Assembly (NCBI GenBank): GCA_021613335.1
Contig: JAJTWR010000251.1
Location: 2,834,501 to 2,898,500 of the forward strand
Length of the DNA: 64,000 nt
Source of the DNA: Whitmania pigra
Lineage: Eukaryota > Annelida > Clitellata > Hirudinida > Haemopidae
Direction: 5' to 3'
Within the stretch, counting starts at the first letter, position 1; every line of letters begins with the position of its first letter. The notes under the pieces were generated by a model, which saw only the letters and a program-made list of their open reading frames with translations, had not been told where the DNA came from and did no database searches. This document shows, piece after piece, positions 56,750-64,000 of this stretch. Made by a program: the position numbers and the translations under genes.

Positions 56750-57660
56750 GAACTGCAGAATGGCTTAAAAGATTGTTCTGTAGAAAGACAAAAAAAAGTG
56801 TAAAAGGAAAACTGTGTATGAGCCTAGGAAAGAGATTTTGTTTTTTTTTTGCCCTATACATTTTTTTTTATTTCTTGGCTGTTACTAGAAAGTCTTCATC
56901 TCCCAACAAAGGTGGTGGATGTAGAATCTGGTGAAAATACTCGAATCAGCAGAAATGATGGGTGTTGTCAACCCTGCCTAGGTGGATGCTTTTTCTTGAA
57001 GATGACCGTCGTGTATGAGTGTTCTGCTGTTTCTTCAAAGTCTCTCCGGCGGGTTGATGCGGTAGATTATTATTTTTGAGGACCTGCAAATGATCTTAAA
57101 TTCCCAATTGCTTCTTCCTAATAAGGGAATGGGGACAAACAAATCTTCCAAATTATTTTTGATGCTGTTGTACATTTATTATTCTGTGTTCATTTCCTGA
57201 ATGCACTGAGTGATTAGAGCCATATGTAATAAATTGTTTACTGACTAAACCTTGATTAATAAATTCTTGCAAACAAGTTTTCAAACTTTATGGTGGATTT
57301 CTTAAGAATGATGCAAGTCTGGTTTTGACAGCATTAAATCCAGAACTAATTCCCAAGCAGAATAGATGCTTGTCAGGTGCTGATTTGCTTTGCGAAGATA
57401 TTTTTTGCGCCGATTGCTAGATCTGCTTGAAGCATTTAACATTTCCAACCAACGTTCGGAAGAAAGGTCGAATCTACTTTTGCAGGCATTTTTGAAAGGA
57501 AATTGCACCGATTTGTAACTGCGGGTATCAGGTTCAACGGTCTATATCGGGCATGTCAAACAAAAGTAACACTGTGTGCATTAGAAGATAATTTCTGTAT
57601 GCTGGGGGCCGCACCAACAAACCTAAGAATGTTTGGCCCGAATTTAGCAAATTGAAATAC
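56750..57660. other. TBC1D23 3' UTR and flanking DNA
   Basis: The likely 3' UTR runs to about 57250. On the minus strand 57508-57302 is an open frame with an AG upstream that reads NACKSRFDLSSERWLEMLNA and ends SKPDLHHS. I recognise no domain and have not called it a gene. Confidence 0.35.
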
Positions 57661-57669
57661 ATATCTGTA

Positions 57670-58165
57670 ATTGGTGAAACCTGTTGGTGGGCAAAAGACT
57701 CTTACTAAAATATTTGGAAATTTCTTAATCAAACCTTCCTATCAAGAAACACAAGTTATCGATTTTTTGTACATTGACATGCTACAAACATTTCATGATA
57801 TTTCTACATCAAACAAATTCAATAATAATGTCCGATACAGAGCAAAAGCTGTTAGATTCATTGATAAGTTTTGAATTTATTCTAACGGCACAATTATTTT
57901 TTTAAATATTTGAACACACAACGCCATTATCGGAATATTTGAAAACAACTGGAATGGATATCCTACGAGCCTATAAGATGGTTCAAGACTGAATTAAGCA
58001 GAGTAGATTTTTAGTAGAAATTTTGATTCCATTTTTCAAGCAGCTAGAAATTTAAAAAAATTGCAAACAGTGAACAAGAAAAAAGAAATATCGACATTGA
58101 AGTGTATACGGTTTTGAAAGAAAAAAGAATTATAGCCAATCAACCACTTGAAAGTACTTGAATAA
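57670..58165 (+). pseudogene. hAT transposase central fragment
   Basis: Plus-strand pieces include VRYRAKAVRFIDKF, then in shifted frames EHTTPLSEYLKTTGMDIL and RAYKMVQD. They match the core region of TTF/ZMYM-type hAT transposases. Several stops and frame changes are present. It may derive from the same subfamily as 2758-3051. Confidence 0.55.
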
Positions 58166-58208
58166 GGCTAGCAGGGCGAAAGCCTATGTTATGACGCTAG
58201 CAAGTTCA

Positions 58209-58490
58209 AAAATCTTTTTAACTACTCAACCAATGTCAAAGTAAATTATACAGAAATAATCTACAATCATTAATTTTAAAATCGCATTGTCCAGATTTTT
58301 AATTTTTTTTTTAAAATTTGAATAATTTAACTGCAACTTTTCCGACAAACACCAAAATACGGCAACTTCATGGTGAAAAATCTTTTTAGTTGCTCAGCCA
58401 ATGTCAAAATATATTATATCAAAATAATCATCAAACATTCCTCTTAAAATTGCACTGGCCAGATTTTTAATTTTGTTCCGAAATTCGTTG
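58209..58490. repeat. imperfect tandem duplication, period about 170 bp
   Basis: 58209-58322 (AAAATCTTTTTAACTACTCA, then CCAATGTCAAAGTAAATTAT, ending CCAGATTTTTAATTTT) is repeated with about 15-20% change at 58378-58487. The remainder to 59100 is AT-rich without a gene. Confidence 0.7.
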
Positions 58491-61230
58491 TAAACTTGCA
58501 TTAATTATCGACAACTTTTCCACGTTTTTTAATCAAATCGAAGTGACACGATTTGTTGTAAGCTTCAAATCATTATTCAAGCTAAGACGCTAATTTGTAA
58601 ATATATTGTAGCTTAGATATGTATTTTGTATGAATCCCTTTTTCAGCTTTAAATTTGCTGCAGTTTTGTTGAAAAGAGCATATCGACCTCAACTTTTGTA
58701 TCCGATTCTGCCATCAAGTTGAGTTACTCTACATAGCAACCTGCAGGCTCTTTGTTCTCATCGGTGAAGATCAATGAGTAATTAAATTTAGATAATATGT
58801 AGATAATATGTTGATACTTAGCAGCCCTTATTAAATGCCAACTTGAATTCTAACTCATCAACTTACATAATTTGAAAAGCTCGAGGAGAAACTCAGAGGA
58901 GGGATCAAAAGAAATTGGACTATCTGAGTAGCAGGCGTGACTTGGTAAATGGCTGTAAAGTAATTAACTTTGTGTGGCGTGGCATAAGTTGCACATCAAT
59001 CCATAAGCTGGAATGCTATATGTTATTCTCTATATTCATTAATAACATTAATTATATTAATAATTTATGATCTAAAGGTCACTTGAGTTCAATAATAAAT
59101 AATAACAATTTATTGATCCAGGATGAGGTATTGCACGATGTAAAATAATAGAAGGTTTTTATTTTTATTTATTTATTTATTTGATTAAAGTCGGTCGCAT
59201 AACTAAGATGATTTGTACGAAATGATGGACGGGACAAGTCACATTATTTATGATAATGTTGAAGAAGAGATTGTGGGATGACAATATGATGAGAAGGTGT
59301 GACAGCGGTAATGAATTGAGGAATCCTTTCATCATCAAAGGAGAAGACTTTCTTGTTTCCTCTATAATTTGTGATATTTATAATTTATATACATTAAAAT
59401 TGCATACCAGTAGTTTTATATTTTTGATCCATAAAAATTACTATGGAGATTTTCAAGGTAACAAATTCACGAGCATCAAATACTTAAGCAGGATTAATCT
59501 ATTTAATATTTTCGGAATAGAAACATTTCCGTCAAGATTATTATTTTCATTTATTATTAGTGATTGTTTTGTATTTTAGGATTACATAGAAGTAAGGTTC
59601 GACATTTTTTGGACTCACAACGAGTTTTTCATTTATAACACTTTTGCATACATACCTCTGCTCAGGCGGTGATCCAAAAAAAGTTATATACTTGCAGGAA
59701 AGTCTGAGACAGGAAATTGTCAATTCGTTTGTGAAAGAGAACATTTCTATTTCTGCGTACAGTTCTGTAGAAGAAGCTCCAGGAGACTTCAACTAATTGC
59801 ATTTGGAGTTGGTTTGCAAATGTAGCTTGAATTACATAAATAAAGCTGAAGATAAAGGAGAAGCTTCGATAGTATGTGACAGTTGCTTCACATAGTTTCA
59901 TAAGCGCTGTCAAAAAATTTAGTCCAAAACCGTGGGGGTTCCCTTCCCCCCAAAATACGTCCCTGCGAAGGAGCAAAGAACAATTGCGTAATCAGAGAGC
60001 ATTGAAGGCTGGCGGGTGATGCCTCCGCGTTCATAAAGAGCTGCATAAGTCGATGGAGGTTTACGTTACCTGGCGAGTCAGAACCCAGGAACGATCATTT
60101 CATCATTTTCCAGGGAAGGGGAAGGCAAACCCTACCAAAACGTGAGGAGATGACCTTTTTTGGGTCTGATCCAAAGTCAGAGGGCCGTTTCCCCCTGCCC
60201 CCCACAAATTACGTCTCTCAGAGCCATCAGTAAACAAGATTTCCCCACTCTTGTGCTAATTTACTGGTGTATTTATTAATAAAATTTAACACTTGAACTT
60301 CGCATTTAAGGTTTTGAATGTAGTTAGAGCTGCCGTTATGCGACATAGTTGGTTACACAGCTCTCATGACATGTTGTGAGATGAAGTCTTTACTCAATAA
60401 TGAATGGTGACATATTATTGTTATATATTAGTATATTATTATATTATGGGTCCAGGCCGATCGATGATATGATTTGCGGGTATTGAAATTGAGGTGAGGG
60501 CCTTCAAATCCAGAAAAACCCCAATCTTAGTTGATTGTACCTCTTGGCAGTTGATGGCTGTAGTGACAATTTGGTATGCTCCTATTGAACGACTAGGGTA
60601 GTGCCTGATTTTGTAAATAGCTTGGGTGAAGTAGATTCCGAAAATTATTGCGATTAATTAAGCATAAACACCCTGCTAGCGATTTGTAAGCAGCCTGCTA
60701 GCCTTATTCAAATTTGCAATAATTTTATTTGAATAAGTCTAATTTTAAAGATTTCAAACTAAATACATACATTTGGCAATTTATATAGCATGGCGACAAC
60801 TTATTCTTTTGTTACACTTTATAAAAAAAAATCTATAGTTGCACTCGCAGCTAGCAGTGCTTCGGTTTAAACATAAACACCCTGCTAGCGATTTGTAAAC
60901 ACCATGCTAGCCTTATGCAAGTCTTGAAAGTGCGAAAGATAAATTTTGTGTCAATGTTCACTGGTTATGGATTAAGTAATTAATAGTTTAAAACAGAGAA
61001 GTGATGGTTATTTAAATTTAAAGATATCTTGGCTTTCCCTAAATTGACTTGATTAATTTTTTTTTTAATTTATTTATTTAACCGGTTGAAGGGCTAAACT
61101 CTTGTTAGCTTGTTGTTATTAATGAAATATTCACAAGTATTAATGAATCAGCTTATTAAATTTCACCTTGCATTCACAATTTCATTTAGTTGAAACATTT
61201 TTGTTGAATATGCGTATAATTCATTATTAG
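58490..61230. other. intergenic region with short GCTAGC-core repeats
   Basis: CACCCTGCTAGCGATTTGTA followed by a second CTGCTAGCCTTAT occurs at about 60668-60713 and again at about 60877-60920. The inverse form AAGGCTAGCAGGG occurs at 58166-58178. Frames at 59250-59579 and 59662-59976 show no recognisable domain. A GC-richer strip (59925-60230) has two similar GACGTA...TGGGG(G)-type segments that may be transposon ends. Confidence 0.35.
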
Positions 61231-63434
61231 GTTTTTGGAATATTCCCTGGCTACGAATCTGAACTTTTCTTGAGCTCTGTTGAATACTACACCAATAATC
61301 ACGTTTTGAAGAGTGCCTACATGGCAAAGAGGCACGCTAGATACATTCATCTAGTTCCTCTCGATAAAACGCCAAGGGTTGAAAAGGTAGATAATTGAAA
61401 ATCAAATGTAGTTCGGCAATGTCCTTTTTTTGCACTTTTTTATTTCAGGTATTACTCGAGGCTTTTGCAATTTATCATGAAGAAAAAAAGAAAATGGGGT
61501 ATTTTATCAGCGGTTATAAATATTTAAATATTATATTAAATAATATGCTTTGTAAATAAATAGTATATCTAATCTTAAATCTAGAAACCAACTTCGTTAC
61601 TGTTTGGCATCATTTTTTGTTTCCAGATCCAGAATGTGCAACTACTTGCACAACGAAAGATGTACTCAGGAATTTGCCTTGTAAGTATAAAATAGTACGG
61701 AATTTTTGGTGAAAAATCACCGACGTATTCGTAATTACGGAAATTTATATTTGTCAGTCAATTTGTAGAGAAATAAAAATAGTATGCTTTTTATATAGTA
61801 TTTAATTTTATTATTTAATAGTATAATTTTTATACCACATAATATTCAGGTCACACTCTACTAATACCATGTATATCATTTTATTTTTAGTCAACATAAA
61901 CCGCTTTAATCATTTTATCACCAAACATGTAAATGATTTGTTTAGGAAAATTGCATTCATCCTGTCCAGCTAAAGAGCGAATGCCCGTAACAATTAACTT
62001 ATAAAGGCTAGATTGCAAATAAAAATTACAATAAATTATTTTAACATAACAATTCATTTATTTATTTAGAGTGGTTGAAATAATAGACTAATGTCTGCGT
62101 GATAAACCACTCCTTCATGTGACTTTCACTATTTCAGGGCATACCAAAGCCACAACATGGACCATAATGGATGGTTGGTTACGATTTAAAACAACAACAA
62201 AATGACTTTTTACAATTTATAAATATATTAATTATTGTGATTAATTTTACAATACGATATATTTACAATATATTATAAAATATTGTAATAATCAGGCATA
62301 TAAAGAAAATATAATCGCCTCCTCTTTCTATAAGCATCGCTGGCACCCTCCTTCCTTCCTCTGCTACCATCAAGCTCCTCGGTGTTATTTTTGATTCACA
62401 CCTCACCTTTAAAGAACATTCCGCTTCTATTATCAAATCCTGCAATCTGGGCTATCCGGCACATCCGTCCTCTACTTTCCGTTGATATAACTTCCGCCCT
62501 TGCACGCTGCCTTGTTCTCTCTCGCTTAGACTATTGTAACTCTCTTCTTTATGGCACTTCTGTTTCTTTAATTAAATCTTTGCAATCCAAAACAAATTTG
62601 CCAAGCTCGTCCTCCTCAACTTTACCCTCAATAGCATGGACCGTCTGAAGAAATTGCACTGGCAGCCGATCCATAGTCGTATCACTTTCAAAATTGCCCT
62701 CATGACATATCACACTTTAGCAACATCCACCCCACCTTATCTCCATCATCTACTAGATCGCCGCCAAACATCTGGTCTTCGTTCATCGTCAGCCACTCAA
62801 CTTCAACCGGTACATAAATCATCCCTCCCAAACAGAGGCTTCTCGTACGCCTCTCCAGCTGTCTGGAACAGACTTCCTTCCACCGTCAGAGCCCAGCCAT
62901 CCCTGGAGCTCTTCAAACGCCACCTGAAGACCCATCTCTTCAGGACTTCATGGGACAGCGAAGACACAAGGCGCCTCTGACGCTACGCACATGGCGCTTT
63001 ATAAATTAATTATTATTATTATTATTAAATGTAACAATTCAACTGTCATTATTGAATTTAAACAATTGCTTATTTACATCTAGGACTTGACCAAATTATG
63101 TTGGCTATTTATGGGTTCGTGCGAAAGGATTTGAATCGCACAGTAGCAAAATATCTTTTCGAACTCAAGTGTGTTTTCATCGATCACCCGACTTTCGGGC
63201 CAGCAGAGAGTCTGTTACAGGTTTGCATTGAATCTAAAAATTAAGTAGAAACAAACTAATTCAAATATTTACGATTTTAACCTATTTTTTATTTTTATTG
63301 TAACAACAATGATAATTCTTATAACATGAAATTGTTTTCAGCTATTTGGAGAATCCATAGAGAACAATTTGTATAACGAAGAGATTCGATGTGTAATGGA
63401 AGACATTCTTGAATTGGTTAAAAGTAGAACTTGA
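61231..63434 (+). CDS. unrecognised multi-exon gene, 3' part
   Basis: Likely exons: 61231-61386 (GIFPGYESELFLSSVEYYTN, ending KTPRVEK), 61449-61498 (VLLEAFAIYHEEKKKMG), 61627-61680 (RMCNYLHNERCTQEFA), 62138-62173 (AYQSHNMDHNG), 63084-63220 (LDQIMLAIYGFVRKDLN to FGPAESLLQ) and 63342-63434 (LFGESIENNLYNEE, ending LVKSRT, TGA). AATAAA at 63450-63455 follows the stop. Borders are AG/GT and the first four exons keep phase. The step from 62173 to 63084 does not: joining them directly gives an immediate stop. So an exon is missing from my model, or one border is wrong. An L2-like LINE sits in that intron. Upstream exons were not found. I recognise no domain; the C-terminal part looks helical. Confidence 0.6.
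62336..63025 (+). pseudogene. 5'-truncated L2-like LINE
   Basis: In shifting frames it encodes the end of a reverse transcriptase: LLGVIFDSHLTFKEH, HIRPLLSVDITSALAR, SRLDYCNSLLYGTSV, KLHWQPIHSRITFKIALMTY, SPAVWNRLPSTVRAQPSLEL and FKRHLKTHLF. This is the typical C-terminal sequence of L2/CR1-group LINEs. The 3' end is CTCTGACGCTACGCACATGG...CGCTTTATAAATTAATT and then (ATT)n. It lies in an intron of the gene 61231-63434. Confidence 0.9.
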
Positions 63435-63455
63435 ATTGATTGCAGTTTCAATAAA

Positions 63456-64000
63456 TGTTCGATTTTGTTATTTACGGCGTCATTTTGTTTTTTGATTAAT
63501 TAATTTACTAATTAATTATCGGTTCATTTTCGTCGAAATTGCTTTGAGAACGAATAAGAAACAAAAATTAGTATTTTTAGTTTATTTTGTTTATAGAGTT
63601 TATATTTTTCATATATACAGCAGGTTTTGGCTAGTATTACAGTACAGTCATATCTCTCCTTACGAACTTTTCACCTTTCGGACATTTTTCTGGTTACGTA
63701 ATTTGAGTGTTAAAAATTTTTTCAGCTAAATTCTCCATACATAAAACCAATAATAATAATTTGACTGTTCGTTATTTTTCGAAGGATCACCTTAATTGCA
63801 TAAATTTTGTTGATAAAGCCTGGAGCAATATTAACATAAGCACATTGCAATTAGGGATCGACCGGGGTCACTTTTAGCTGGGTTCGGAGTTCAAAATACA
63901 TGTTTAGATATAAAACTTTCTAACGTATCAAAAGCATAATTTTCTGATTTTCTTTACCGTTTTAATACTAATGCAATATTAGCATGCAAATTCATTGATG
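63456..64000. other. AT-rich flank, no gene seen
   Basis: Beyond the polyadenylation signal there is only AT-rich sequence. ACAGTCATATCTCTCCTTACGAACTTTTC (from about 63643) resembles a pogo/Tigger-type terminus, but no partner is visible in the window. Confidence 0.4.

Overview
The window is metazoan nuclear DNA, probably from an invertebrate. It is strongly AT-rich. Genes are split by GT-AG introns, and one is a clear TBC1D23 orthologue with 16 exons. Most of the rest is a graveyard of eukaryotic transposons: hAT, Helitron, pogo/Tigger, APE-type and restriction-like-endonuclease LINEs, tRNA-derived SINEs and long (TAA)n arrays. There are no bacterial-type operons, rRNA genes or CRISPR arrays. 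The sequence does not identify the phylum.

Layout. 1-11.4 kb: a minus-strand gene whose exons encode an unplaced N-terminal segment, a WSC domain, a cysteine-rich segment, three EGF-like modules and a C-terminal membrane helix. Its introns are filled with a fold-back-like repeat, LINE, SINE, hAT and Helitron debris. 12-23 kb: two minus-strand copies of an R2/R4-group LINE, one with a long open frame and one frameshifted. They lie in tandem, each bounded by (TAA)n arrays. 23-33.5 kb: gene-poor AT-rich DNA with a pogo-like deletion derivative and a hAT element whose 8-bp target duplication is intact. A dead LINE sits inside that hAT with its own 8-bp duplication.

33.6-49 kb: a cluster of six related DYRK/HIPK-like kinase genes. 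Four are intact single-exon genes, one is a four-exon pseudokinase and one is a pseudogene with an internal deletion. A small gene of unknown function lies at the left edge, and two LINE fragments with long microsatellites interrupt the cluster.

49.2-56.7 kb: the complete TBC1D23 gene, 784 codons, with every exon phase matching. It encodes a golgin-binding adaptor with a catalytically dead TBC domain, a rhodanese-like domain and a conserved C-terminal domain. 57-64 kb: hAT remnants, short repeats with GCTAGC cores, and the 3' part of an unrecognised multi-exon gene. An L2-like LINE sits in one of its introns, and the LINE's 3' tail resembles that of the local SINEs.

The most notable points are the kinase cluster with its pseudokinase, the RLE-type LINEs that alternate with (TAA)n arrays, the SINE/LINE tail sharing, the dated nesting of LINE into hAT, and the WSC-EGF receptor-like gene.
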